Below are positions 53,563-60,455 of a stretch of DNA of 64,000 bases, piece after piece. The stretch's first letter is position 1. Each line of letters starts with the position of its first letter. The notes beneath the pieces are model-generated. The model was given only the letters and a program-made list of their open reading frames with translations, had not been told where the DNA came from and did no database searches. A program made the translations under genes and the position numbers. The DNA is from a virus, in IMG/VR virus record IMGVR_UViG_3300044628_001312, positions 17,198 to 81,197 of that record; one strand, given 5' to 3'.

Positions 53563-54015
53563 TTACGACAGATGCGCTGTCCCTGAAAATGGTTGGGCCA
53601 TCGTCAGTGTTAATCTATTAAGACTATTATAATCTATTCCTGTTTCCAATACGTCGCCTGCGCTAGATATTACGGTTACATTGGGACCAAATCCTAAATT
53701 ATGATTTATTACCACAGAATATACCCCATCTACTGGGCCTTGAACCTGAGACATTTCCCAGGAGTAAACAAAAGCGATATCGTCTTTGGTAGCAAGATCA
53801 ATCTTGTTGGCCCCGCTCCAAGTGGTGATTGATAGCTTTGGTCCGTAAAATTCATTTGTTGTTGTATTGAAGTAAAAGTCTCCTTCAATTCCAACGCTGT
53901 CTAGTGGGGCAGATGGTCCACTAAGTATAGATTTTCCTCTAGGTCCTTGAGGGCCTGGAGATGAAAGAACAACCTTGTTTATCTGTTCCGTAATCTTTAC
54001 AATATTTTCTGCCAT
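53563..54015 (-). CDS. Fibre-base or collar protein with short collagen-like motif
   Basis: The 150-residue protein has a short Pro/Gly motif (SSPGPQGPRGKSILSGPSAPLD, residues 18-39) leading to GDFYFNTTTNEFYGPK and a beta tip (INHNLGFGPNVTVISSAGDVLETGI, then ITLTMAQPFSGTAHLS-like end). This is the layout of small collar or fibre-base subunits. It overlaps its upstream neighbour by one base. Only a few GXY triplets are present. Confidence 0.6.
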   Translation of the reverse strand: MAENIVKITEQINKVVLSSPGPQGPRGKSILSGPSAPLDSVGIEGDFYFNTTTNEFYGPKLSITTWSGANKIDLATKDDIAFVYSWEMSQVQGPVDGVYSVVINHNLGFGPNVTVISSAGDVLETGIDYNSLNRLTLTMAQPFSGTAHLS

Positions 54016-54362
54016 TAGATGGTTACCGATCTACTTAGAGTTAAAAAGCCCTCAACAAGTTTTGTTTTTGTATTATTGCTATCTGTAATCATTATGTCGT
54101 AGGAAGATTTTGGGTGAAATAGTTTGCTTGTTTGAGCAGGTGTCATTGTGCATGTAACTCTGCCAAGTGGTCCGTTAATTGTAATTCCGCCAGCTGGTGA
54201 AGTCAAAGTAAATGATAATTTAGATCCGCCCTTTGTATCTCTAACCTGCATTTTTGCGGTAGCTCCAGAAAGGTTTATGGGCAAGTCATTGTTATCGGTA
54301 TAGTCAATAACAAATGAAAAAGTAGTATTTTGATCAACTTCAAAGTTTTTTTGCGCTGCCAC
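54015..54362 (-). CDS. Small Ig-like structural protein (baseplate-type)
   Basis: The 115-residue protein, starting at GTG with an AGGGG site, has the beta pattern of a small Ig-like baseplate module: FEVDQNTTFSFVIDYTDNNDLPINLSGATAKMQVRDTKGG, then GGITINGPLGRVTCTMTPAQTSKL. N-terminal domains of this type (BppU-like) attach receptor-binding proteins to baseplates. It is the first gene after the holin terminator. It probably anchors the following fibre proteins. Confidence 0.6.
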   Translation of the reverse strand: MAAQKNFEVDQNTTFSFVIDYTDNNDLPINLSGATAKMQVRDTKGGSKLSFTLTSPAGGITINGPLGRVTCTMTPAQTSKLFHPKSSYDIMITDSNNTKTKLVEGFLTLSRSVTI

Positions 54363-54377
54363 GGTTACCCCTAATTA

Positions 54378-54410
54378 GAAAAGCCCTTATGGATATTTTA
54401 CCATAAGGGC
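54378..54410 (-). terminator. Intrinsic terminator after holin-like gene
   Basis: A perfect 10-bp stem GCCCTTATGG / CCATAAGGGC with an 8-base loop is followed on the minus strand by TTTTC. The loop region contains TGGTAAAAT, a possible extended -10, which could restart transcription of the fibre genes; that use is uncertain. Confidence 0.8.
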
Positions 54411-54432
54411 ACTCCTAATCTATATTAAATTT

Positions 54433-54657
54433 TTACTTCTTTGTAAACCCAAATGAGCTTTCGTTTGGATTAAGTGCCTTCAAAATAACTGGCAGACATG
54501 CTGCGATTCCGCCCTTGAGTAAGTCTCCTGGGTCAGTGTTACCAGTCATGTAAAGAGCAATGGCTGCACCCAAAAAGTGACGACCATAGCTTGCCAACGC
54601 TGCTAGAATTTTCTCTTGCATAGTTACCTTTCCATCATTGTTTAGATCTTGTTTCAT
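54433..54657 (-). CDS. Holin-like membrane protein with EF-hand-type loop
   Basis: The 74-residue protein begins with a 12-residue calcium-loop pattern (D4-x-N6-x-D8-G9-x5-E15: DLNNDGKVTMQE). It continues with two hydrophobic segments (ILAALASYGRHFLGAAIALYMTG and LLKGGIAACLPVILKALN) and a short basic tail. Size and segments suit a holin, which forms membrane lesions so that the lysozyme can reach the cell wall. An EF-hand-like loop in this setting is unusual. A strong AGGAGGA site precedes the start. The function is inferred. Confidence 0.6.
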   Translation of the reverse strand: MKQDLNNDGKVTMQEKILAALASYGRHFLGAAIALYMTGNTDPGDLLKGGIAACLPVILKALNPNESSFGFTKK

Positions 54658-54672
54658 TAGATCCTCCTATTT

Positions 54673-54709
54673 CTGGGCGTTGTGCCCAGGAATTTGGGTT
54701 TTACCCCAA
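54673..54709 (-). other. Two tandem hairpins between nrdJ and holin gene
   Basis: CTGGGC / GCCCAG (54673-54689, loop of 5) and TTGGG / CCCAA (54694-54709) form two adjacent stems without a T run. They could stabilise or separate the nrdJ mRNA. No terminator is apparent here. Confidence 0.5.
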
Positions 54710-54725
54710 TTACATTGTACTACTT

Positions 54726-56660
54726 TTAACTAGAAATGTCTACTAGCTCGCAATTTCCATCTGAGCTACATGCTAGTGTGGCATTTGTAGAAGTTCCGTC
54801 TTCTGTTTCATAAAAAGATAAATCTTCCCAACGAATATCTTTAGGCATTCTTTCAACAAGCGCATCATATTCTGTTTTATCTACTTCTTGGTATGGCGCC
54901 TGCTTGTATGAATGATCTGAATGCGGTAGAAATGAAATTCCAGATACTTCATCAAAATTCTTATAAACCCATGCCCCAACTTCCATCCACTCATCTTCTT
55001 TTACAGATACTGTAATTGATGGCTTATGCTCACACCATGCACGTTGGTAAACCAACCAAATGTTAAGGTGCTCAATAGCTGTTAGATCATTTCTGACAAT
55101 TGCACCCTCTGGTGCCTTTACTGGAAATGAAAATACGTATGTATCGTTTGGCTTCATTACATCATCTTCTACTGGAATCCCCACCTCTTTAAGGAAGGTA
55201 GAAATTGGATCTCCCTTTGAACCACGAACAGTTCTAATATAGTATGGAGAATGCCAAGCATGCATTCCTGAAGATACCCCGACCAATTGAGATACTGTTC
55301 CAGAAGGCTTTACACAAGTAATAGCGGCAGACTCAGGAATCCCAATTTTCCCAGCCTCTTCTTTATTCTTTGCTCTTGCCGCTTCTCTAAGGGTCATCAA
55401 GAATGACTCTAGTGCAACCAAATCTTGTTTGCCTGACATAAACTTATGCCCAAACTGTCCAGTCAAAGAAACTCCTAGTAAGCGTTCCTCTTCTGTGTTA
55501 TCTTTCCAAATCTTACGTAGATACTTAAAGTCTGTAAGAGTAGACTGCCAGGTTCCAAGAATAGTTGCTAGTTCTACTTTACGTTCAATATCTTTCTTTG
55601 TATCATTTTCACGTAGTACGACTTCTGAAAGATTACAAAACTGGTAAGGACGTAGAATAATCTCTGAACACGGGTTAGTTCCATAGTGTATATCTGGATC
55701 TCTTCTTCCATACTTGGCTGCTTGGGCTTGAGCTGCGGCCACATTGTATATGCCTCGTTCTCCTGATTTTGAATCATATAGCGATTTCCATTCTGCAATA
55801 AACTGCTCCATCTCTGGCTTGCGTGAATACGCAACAGAGTTATTAGACAAGGCACGTTGTGGGCTTGCTTCCCACCAGTTACCTGACTTTGCCTGCGCCA
55901 TTTCAATATCATTAATATTAGAAAGAGAAATCATTGCTGAGCGACGGACTCCTCCTACAACAACTACTTCACCAATCTTGCACATAATGTCGTGGCATTC
56001 GATTGGCTTTAGGTTTCTTCCTGTAGCATTCTTAAACTTTGCAATTGTAAAATCAAACAAGTTAATAAGTGGCTGTGGGCCTGAAGATCTTCCACCCATT
56101 GTCTTAAGTCTTGCTCCTGCTGGTCTTACCTTAGAAACATCAATTGCTGGAATCTGTCCAGACCAAAGTAGTGCTAGCAGCTCACGGTATGCTTTAGCCC
56201 AGCCCTGCTTTGAGTCTTCTACTGTAATAACTGTAGTTGATTTCTCTAAAGTTTCTGGGACGGCAGGAAGTTTATTGATGTACTTATACTCAACAGAGAA
56301 TCCTACACCTGTACCGCACATAAGGATATACATAGTCTCATCAAATGAACGTGGGGAATCAACTGGTAAGAAAGCACAGTTATATCCAGCTACATTATCT
56401 CTTTCCAATGCGGCTCCTGAAGTCATAACAGAACGCATTGATGGCATTACATTTCTTTCAAAAACAAACTCTTTTAATTCCGCAACAAGCTTCTCATTTG
56501 GAATATAATTATGATTTTTTTCTAGATGGCCGAGCATAAAGTTAAAATATCTATCTACTGTTTCACCCCAAGTCTCACGGCGATTATCTTCTGATATCCA
56601 TCTTGCATATCTTGATAACGCAATAAAATTTTCGTATGGGTTTGCAATAGTTTTAGACAT
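54726..56660 (-). CDS. nrdJ: Class II (B12-dependent) ribonucleoside triphosphate reductase
   Basis: The 644-residue protein matches the monomeric adenosylcobalamin-dependent reductase family. The active-site loop NPCSEIIL holds the radical cysteine C331 and E333. The redox partners are C115 (LMCGTGVGF) and C342 (QFCNLSEV), with the same 11-residue spacing to the radical cysteine as in the L. leichmannii enzyme. The C-terminal shuttle pair is C631 and C637 (ACSSDGNCE). It makes deoxynucleotides for phage DNA synthesis without oxygen, needs vitamin B12 from the host and works without partner subunits. No B12 riboswitch was seen upstream. It lies at the start of the late strand, downstream of an extended -10 promoter. 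Confidence 0.92.
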   Translation of the reverse strand: MSKTIANPYENFIALSRYARWISEDNRRETWGETVDRYFNFMLGHLEKNHNYIPNEKLVAELKEFVFERNVMPSMRSVMTSGAALERDNVAGYNCAFLPVDSPRSFDETMYILMCGTGVGFSVEYKYINKLPAVPETLEKSTTVITVEDSKQGWAKAYRELLALLWSGQIPAIDVSKVRPAGARLKTMGGRSSGPQPLINLFDFTIAKFKNATGRNLKPIECHDIMCKIGEVVVVGGVRRSAMISLSNINDIEMAQAKSGNWWEASPQRALSNNSVAYSRKPEMEQFIAEWKSLYDSKSGERGIYNVAAAQAQAAKYGRRDPDIHYGTNPCSEIILRPYQFCNLSEVVLRENDTKKDIERKVELATILGTWQSTLTDFKYLRKIWKDNTEEERLLGVSLTGQFGHKFMSGKQDLVALESFLMTLREAARAKNKEEAGKIGIPESAAITCVKPSGTVSQLVGVSSGMHAWHSPYYIRTVRGSKGDPISTFLKEVGIPVEDDVMKPNDTYVFSFPVKAPEGAIVRNDLTAIEHLNIWLVYQRAWCEHKPSITVSVKEDEWMEVGAWVYKNFDEVSGISFLPHSDHSYKQAPYQEVDKTEYDALVERMPKDIRWEDLSFYETEDGTSTNATLACSSDGNCELVDISS

Positions 56661-56715
56661 TTATAGTACCTGTTTCTCCGCCTAGCGGTTAATTTAAATT
56701 TAGTGTGAAGATCCT

Positions 56716-56724
56716 ATTCTACCA
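56716..56724 (-). promoter_or_regulatory. Extended -10 promoter TGGTAGAAT for nrdJ
   Basis: TGGTAGAAT on the minus strand gives a leader of about 50 bases before nrdJ. The leader contains a small stem CCGC-TAG-GCGG near 56686-56696. No -35 is recognisable. Confidence 0.55.
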
Positions 56725-56830
56725 AACAACTATTCATATGGGAAGCAAAAATATATTTTTTTATGCTTAAATTTAAAATATTATTACTAAACTAGACATT
56801 TATACTTTACATTTATTCTAGTTGACTGGC

Positions 56831-56860
56831 TTGACAGGGTTATGCAATTAATGTTATGCT
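56831..56860 (+). promoter_or_regulatory. Promoter for lysozyme operon
   Basis: TTGACA (56831-56836) and TATGCT (56855-56860) are 18 bases apart, and TGT precedes the -10 (extended -10). It has the best -35 match in the window. It lies upstream of the lysozyme start with a short leader. Confidence 0.8.
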
Positions 56861-56893
56861 TAGAGTTCGTTATCTCTAAAGGAGGAAATGCCA

Positions 56894-57448
56894 ATGGAGA
56901 AAGTAAAACAACGCTTGAGCGAAGTTGCCAATAGTTGGTCGTACATAGTAGTAATAGTATTATTTCTATTTACGGTTCAGCCAGGACCAACAGCAACTCA
57001 AGCATTGCAGGTAGAAACACCTGTGAAATCAACAGTACAACTAAAGAAAGAAACCTTAGAGAAGTACAGCACTACTGTATACAAGCCTTCTGAGACGCTA
57101 ACAGACGAAGAACTAAAAGAACTTCTATCAGCTGTTGGTTTTGAAGGAAAAGCCCTTAAAACGGCTTGGGCTATTGTTAAGGCAGAGTCTAACGCAAGAC
57201 CTATGGCTTACAATGGTAACAGGAAAACTGGAGACAGTTCCTACGGAATTTTTCAGATTAATATGTTGGGTGAACTCGGCATTGATCGTAAAGAAAAATT
57301 TGATCTAAAGTCAAACATTTTATTGTTTGACCCAGTAATAAACGCAGAGATAACGTATTACATGACTAAAGGCGGCACAGATTGGTCATCATGGTCTTCC
57401 CTAAATGGGACAAGACACAAGGAGTTCCTAGCGGAATTCAAACATTAG
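56894..57448 (+). CDS. Membrane-anchored lysozyme-like / transglycosylase
   Basis: The start is set at 56894 because AAAGGAGG is then 8 bases upstream; an ATG at 56888 would be only 2 bases from it. The 184-residue protein has an N-terminal membrane segment (YIVVIVLFLFTVQPG, residues 17-31). After a spacer comes a lysozyme-like domain with catalytic Glu in AIVKAESNARP (E98) and SSYGIFQINM (115-124), the usual soluble-transglycosylase signature. It would cut peptidoglycan from the membrane side and is the likely endolysin or an entry enzyme. It is on the opposite strand from the holin-like gene and starts its own operon. Confidence 0.85.
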   Translation: MEKVKQRLSEVANSWSYIVVIVLFLFTVQPGPTATQALQVETPVKSTVQLKKETLEKYSTTVYKPSETLTDEELKELLSAVGFEGKALKTAWAIVKAESNARPMAYNGNRKTGDSSYGIFQINMLGELGIDRKEKFDLKSNILLFDPVINAEITYYMTKGGTDWSSWSSLNGTRHKEFLAEFKH

Positions 57449-57460
57449 AAAGGAAGGTAC

Positions 57461-57688
57461 ATGAAGATACAATATGTGTCTAAGTACCTTTCTCTTTCAA
57501 GAGAGGGCCTTGTTCCAGAGCTTTTATGCCCAATGGATCAAGGCTCTCTCTATCCCAATCAAGATGTTGAAGAAAACATATTTTTATATTGCTTAACTTG
57601 CTCATACAAGAAAACAGTCGGAATTGTCGACTATAAAAATCTTGTAGATTTAGTAGAAAGAATTATTAATGGACAACAAAAAAAGTGA
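57461..57688 (+). CDS. Small zinc-ribbon protein
   Basis: The 75-residue protein has a cysteine pattern suitable for one zinc site: C23 (LLCPMDQG), then C44 and C47 (FLYCLTCSYKKT). AAGGAAGG precedes the start. It follows the lysozyme gene by 12 bases. The motif resembles small phage proteins of unknown function in the same position. Confidence 0.65.
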   Translation: MKIQYVSKYLSLSREGLVPELLCPMDQGSLYPNQDVEENIFLYCLTCSYKKTVGIVDYKNLVDLVERIINGQQKK

Positions 57689-57791
57689 GTCGGCGGAAGA
57701 AGAGCTTCAATACGAGTCTTCTGGATTTAACACATACGAATGGAAGATGCCTGTAATTTTCCCTAATACAGATGGAGGAATAGACAAATAA
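57669..57791 (+). CDS. Short acidic protein
   Basis: This 40-residue reading frame starts inside the end of the zinc-ribbon gene (20-base overlap) and stops one base into the next gene (TAATG). It encodes MDNKKSESAEEELQYESSG followed by an aromatic-rich end. The tight overlap with both neighbours supports it. Function unknown. Confidence 0.5.
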   Translation: MDNKKSESAEEELQYESSGFNTYEWKMPVIFPNTDGGIDK

Positions 57792-58015
57792 TGGATGAAT
57801 CAAAGCTACCTGATGGAGCAATAATTAGAGACGCTGGAACTATTGAAGATAATTTGCCTATGGTTAATTATATTATGCTCCACCGTATATACGACATGAT
57901 GACGCTTATTGCAAATCATTTTGATACTGAAAAGGCAACAAGAATGATCGAGTACCACCAAGAGGGATACCTGCTTGGACCTGAACCAGCATTTACTCCA
58001 GGGGAAAAGGCATAA
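57791..58015 (+). CDS. Small protein of unknown function
   Basis: The 74-residue protein (MDESKLPDGAIIRDAGTIEDNLPM...) has a central helix with YIMLHRIYDMMTLIANHFD and ends with a Gly/Pro/acidic tail. It starts and ends in one-base overlaps with its neighbours. No family is recognised. Confidence 0.6.
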   Translation: MDESKLPDGAIIRDAGTIEDNLPMVNYIMLHRIYDMMTLIANHFDTEKATRMIEYHQEGYLLGPEPAFTPGEKA

Positions 58016-58314
58016 TGTCTTACAGTCAAGAACAAATGGATTTTGCCCATAAGGTTGTTTTTCGACTTATGGAAATATTAAAAGTTTGTCCTAATGTAGA
58101 CGACAAATATAAATGCCACACAGCTCATCAAAAAGCTCATACTAGATGCGTAGACCTGATGGTTCTTTTGGCAGAAATAACCAACCTGCCTGAGTACCTA
58201 ACCTATCTAGGCAATAATCCTGAAACTAATAAGGATCCCTATGGCTGGATTACTGAATATCCTGTTGCTGAAAAAATTGTTGAAAAAACAGTTGACTTAG
58301 AAAATAACGTGTAA
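58015..58314 (+). CDS. Small helical protein of unknown function
   Basis: The 99-residue helical protein (SYSQEQMDFAHKVVFRLMEIL...) contains C and H residues (VDDKYKCHTAHQKAHTRCVDLMVLLAEI) in a pattern C-x3-H-x2-H-x3-C that could bind a metal. It is the last gene of the plus-strand operon, ahead of the bidirectional terminator. Function unknown. Confidence 0.6.
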   Translation: MSYSQEQMDFAHKVVFRLMEILKVCPNVDDKYKCHTAHQKAHTRCVDLMVLLAEITNLPEYLTYLGNNPETNKDPYGWITEYPVAEKIVEKTVDLENNV

Positions 58315-58378
58315 TACAATTAAGATGTGTAGGTGACGGCAGTAATGCTTCCCTATATAATGTATAGCAATATACTAG

Positions 58379-58414
58379 AAAAGCCCATTCGGATCCGCCT
58401 CTGAATGGGATTTT
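58379..58414. terminator. Bidirectional terminator between convergent genes
   Basis: The stem CCCATTC / GAATGGG (58384-58390 and 58403-58409) is flanked by AAAA on the left and TTTTTT on the right. It therefore works on both strands: for the plus-strand lysozyme operon and for the minus-strand gene ending at 58421. Confidence 0.8.
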
Positions 58415-58420
58415 TTCTTT

Positions 58421-59182
58421 TTATTTCTTTTTATCTCGTTCTCTTTGTAATAGCCTATACAAGCCATTTGGAACAAACTTTGACGCTATATTCATTTCGT
58501 TTTTCTGAAAACGTTTTCTGTCTATGTCAGTCAATTCTCTAATCTCAAGTCCTAGCTTTGACTTTCTTTCAAAAGGAATATAATGGACAAAAGGGTCTCC
58601 TCGACTAATTGTAATTTTATCTGTGCCACCATGATACAAAACTTGTTGATTAATTTCATGATGGATATCAGTATCAATAATGCCAGGAAGAACTGAAAAG
58701 TTTTTATTATAATGATAAAACATTGGAAGCTGTAAAACAGACCAGCCTTTAGGAGTAATTATTCTCCAAGGGCATTCGGCTTTAAAAACAAACTTTGCCT
58801 TGTCTCCATGCAGGGATGCATCTGCCCATTTTAAAAACTGATTGTTAGTGTGAATACTCCAAGAAAATGCATCGTTAGAGGTCTTCCAAAAAAATTCCTG
58901 TGTTTCGTCATTAAAGGCAAGTTCTGTATCGCACCACATTGGAAGAACATAGCCTTGAGAAAAGAAGTCTGGGAAGGCAGGACAAATTTTTACAGTAGAT
59001 GCGGAAGGAAAGCTAATAGTACCAACTTGAGCAGATCCTGGGCCATACGGCATGTCATTTAAGCCCAACATACTTGGAGTATCTTTAAACCATTGCGGCA
59101 CAAACTGCTTTGAAGGCTTTGGCTTACATTGCTGTATCTCTTGCAGCCCTGGCATCATAGATATAAATTCAATATTACTCAT
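58421..59182 (-). CDS. Conserved phage protein of unknown function (DUF6065-like)
   Basis: The 253-residue protein has a proline-rich basic start (CKPKPSKQFVPQWFKDTPS) and an all-beta body with PAFPDFFSQGYVLPMWCDTEL and, near the end, TDKITISRGDPFVHYIPFERK. It shares that last pattern (ITI-x2-G-x-P...P) and the IWD-like early region with the protein at 61135-61839, so the two are probably distant relatives. They resemble a phage family I would compare with DUF6065, but this is not verified. TGCTATACT lies 6 bases before the ATG and there is no ribosome site, so it is probably leaderless. Confidence 0.55.
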   Translation of the reverse strand: MSNIEFISMMPGLQEIQQCKPKPSKQFVPQWFKDTPSMLGLNDMPYGPGSAQVGTISFPSASTVKICPAFPDFFSQGYVLPMWCDTELAFNDETQEFFWKTSNDAFSWSIHTNNQFLKWADASLHGDKAKFVFKAECPWRIITPKGWSVLQLPMFYHYNKNFSVLPGIIDTDIHHEINQQVLYHGGTDKITISRGDPFVHYIPFERKSKLGLEIRELTDIDRKRFQKNEMNIASKFVPNGLYRLLQRERDKKK

Positions 59183-59188
59183 TACAAC

Positions 59189-59197
59189 AGTATAGCA
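59189..59197 (-). promoter_or_regulatory. Extended -10 promoter TGCTATACT, leaderless start
   Basis: TGCTATACT on the minus strand is 6 bases before the ATG of the DUF6065-like gene. No ribosome site is present. Confidence 0.6.
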
Positions 59198-59297
59198 AAT
59201 TTATTTAGACCTGTATAGTGCAAAAAGTGCGAAAAAAGTGCGCCGTCGAAAGAAGAGCCATATCTCATGTGCAGTAATTTGTAGAATATGTCATATA

Positions 59298-59360
59298 AGG
59301 CCTCTACGGGGCCTCTAAGCCCTTAACGGGTCATATTTGGTATCTCCGATACAAAGACCC
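59298..59360. other. Two strong hairpins in a gene-free stretch
   Basis: The 205-base gap between 59183 and 59387 holds no gene I can support. AGGCC / GGCCT (59298-59302 and 59310-59314) forms a short stem. GGGTC and GACCC enclose TTT-GTATC / GATAC-AAA around a 3-base loop (59328-59360), a stem of 13 pairs with two small bulges. It may be part of a structured RNA or an operator. Confidence 0.5.
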
Positions 59361-59387
59361 CAGAAAGGGCGGGAGAAAAAAGATGAG

Positions 59388-59471
59388 CTATTTAATCTGT
59401 ATTACAATACCCAGTACATAGGTAGTTATTAGGACCAATGGAAGTAATATAAGTAATTTATATCTCTTCAT
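59388..59471 (-). CDS. Tiny membrane peptide
   Basis: A 27-residue reading frame (MKRYKLLILLPLVLITTYVLGIVIQ...) is mostly one hydrophobic segment. It starts 14 bases inside the previous tiny gene. It fits the chain of overlapping membrane peptides at 59388-59815. Its size makes it uncertain on its own. Confidence 0.4.
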   Translation of the reverse strand: MKRYKLLILLPLVLITTYVLGIVIQIK

Positions 59472-59601
59472 GATCTATATCTTCATTTAGGTCAAAATCA
59501 AAGATTTCTTGCTGTCCCGCCCAATTTAAAAATTTAGACATAGCAAGACCTGAGAAGACTGCTGTCGCAGTTAACGCAATTAAAGCATAGATCTTTTTCA
59601 T
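59458..59601 (-). CDS. Tiny membrane protein
   Basis: The 47-residue protein (MKKIYALIALTATAVFSGLAMSK...) has a single N-terminal hydrophobic helix and an acidic tail (FDFDLNEDIDHEEI). It overlaps the upstream gene as ATGA, indicating coupled translation. Function unknown. Confidence 0.5.
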   Translation of the reverse strand: MKKIYALIALTATAVFSGLAMSKFLNWAGQQEIFDFDLNEDIDHEEI

Positions 59602-59675
59602 TTTATATCATCCCAAAATGCTATTAATAGAACCAATATAGGTCCAAATATTACTGTTGCTTGTATCAAGCTCAC
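59598..59675 (-). CDS. Tiny membrane peptide
   Basis: A 25-residue frame with a GTG start (SLIQATVIFGPILVLLIAFWDDIK) lies in the overlap chain between two larger tiny genes (GTGA and ATGA junctions). It is nearly all hydrophobic. Support comes only from the overlaps. Confidence 0.35.
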   Translation of the reverse strand: MSLIQATVIFGPILVLLIAFWDDIK

Positions 59676-59815
59676 TTGCAATTACAATTTTTCTTTTTCA
59701 TCTTCCACCACATCCAAATATGGTGAATGGCCATGGCTCCCATGATAATCCACATCAGTTGCATTTCAGTTATTCCTGAACCTGTGGTTAATACTATATT
59801 TTCATGATCATGCAT
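59672..59815 (-). CDS. Tiny membrane protein with His/Cys ends
   Basis: The 47-residue protein starts MHDHENIVLTTG, contains a hydrophobic helix (MQLMWIIMGAMAIHHIWMWW) and ends MKKKNCNCK. TGGTATAAT is 6 bases upstream of the ATG and there is no ribosome site, so the transcript is probably leaderless. It heads the chain of overlapping tiny genes. Confidence 0.5.
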   Translation of the reverse strand: MHDHENIVLTTGSGITEMQLMWIIMGAMAIHHIWMWWKMKKKNCNCK

Positions 59816-59821
59816 AATATT

Positions 59822-59830
59822 ATTATACCA
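59822..59830 (-). promoter_or_regulatory. Extended -10 promoter TGGTATAAT, leaderless start
   Basis: TGGTATAAT on the minus strand lies 6 bases before the first of the tiny membrane genes. It is identical in sequence and spacing to the sites at 30310 and 62034. Confidence 0.65.
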
Positions 59831-59835
59831 TAATT

Positions 59836-59946
59836 CTAGTCAACTGTAATATTAATAGCATGTTCTAAACAATAGTACTTCATAGATCCATCTAATAATA
59901 GTTTAGATGTATATGATGCCTTATCGCAATAACTACAAAATCTCAT
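59836..59946 (-). CDS. Small zinc-binding protein
   Basis: The 36-residue protein has C4 and C7 (FCSYC) with C26 and H29 (YCLEH), a C2CH-like zinc pattern. It starts directly after the HNH gene stop (TAAATG). It is too short to assign a function but the cysteine spacing supports a real gene. Confidence 0.5.
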   Translation of the reverse strand: MRFCSYCDKASYTSKLLLDGSMKYYCLEHAINITVD

Positions 59947-60228
59947 TTATCCTGCCTTCCGCATTTTTCTCATATATGTTCTTGCTCTGTGGCAATTAGA
60001 ACATACTACTTCACATTTGGCTATTTCTTCATCGATTCGTTTCTTAGATAACGTATTAATGAGCTCCGCCACATTTGCATGTTTTTGTCCACGGACGTGA
60101 TCAAAATCCATCATATAGTATGGGTACCAGACCTTGCAATCCATACATGGGTTCTTTTCTTTTACTTCTTTTAAATAACGTGCCAGAGCTTCTTTTTGTT
60201 TCTTGATCGATATCTTCTCTGGAGACAT
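59947..60228 (-). CDS. HNH nuclease-like protein
   Basis: The 93-residue protein has C28 and C31 (PCMDC), the DH pair in MDFDHVRG (D43, H44) and CSNCHR (C76, C79, H80), the layout of small HNH endonucleases with a zinc site. It could be a homing-type or packaging-associated nuclease. TATAAT is 6 bases before the ATG; the GAGGT between them is too close to serve as a ribosome site, so the start is probably leaderless. Confidence 0.75.
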   Translation of the reverse strand: MSPEKISIKKQKEALARYLKEVKEKNPCMDCKVWYPYYMMDFDHVRGQKHANVAELINTLSKKRIDEEIAKCEVVCSNCHRARTYMRKMRKAG

Positions 60229-60234
60229 ACCTCA

Positions 60235-60240
60235 ATTATA
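60235..60240 (-). promoter_or_regulatory. Leaderless -10 TATAAT before HNH gene
   Basis: TATAAT on the minus strand with exactly 6 bases to the HNH ATG. It is back to back with the plus-strand promoter at 60267. Confidence 0.5.
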
Positions 60241-60266
60241 TAACATTATTTTCATAACATAAGGTG

Positions 60267-60272
60267 TATAAT
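60267..60272 (+). promoter_or_regulatory. Leaderless -10 TATAAT
   Basis: TATAAT on the plus strand lies 6 bases before the ATG at 60279. The divergent HNH promoter is 26 bases away. Confidence 0.5.
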
Positions 60273-60278
60273 TATATT

Positions 60279-60455
60279 ATGACCCCAGAAAAAGGACCTA
60301 GAAGACATTTTACCCATCAACAGTTTAGCCCTACATTTGTAGGCAACGAATACGTTGAAGGTCCTGGTGGCAAGTTTGAACGCAAAGCAGAAAAACTATT
60401 CAAAGCTTTTAAGAACAACCTCATTAGAATCATCCGCTTGGGCAAAAGTAGTTAA
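60279..60455 (+). CDS. Small basic protein
   Basis: The start is set at 60279 (MTPEKGPRRHF...), 6 bases after TATAAT; a GTG further upstream lies inside the promoter. The 58-residue protein is basic and ends in a helix with AEKLFKAFKNNLIRIIRLGKSS, an amphipathic pattern. Its last 60 bases overlap the convergent oxygenase gene. Function unknown. Confidence 0.5.
   Translation: MTPEKGPRRHFTHQQFSPTFVGNEYVEGPGGKFERKAEKLFKAFKNNLIRIIRLGKSS

Noticed and set aside
56476-56520. A possible cobalamin riboswitch controlling nrdJ
   Set aside because: No B12-box or matching stem pattern was seen in the gap before nrdJ; only a short CCGC/GCGG hairpin is present.
59381-59420. A 12-codon plus-strand frame with AGAAAAAAG upstream
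   Set aside because: Too short and antisense to the overlapping tiny minus-strand gene; the ribosome site is weak.
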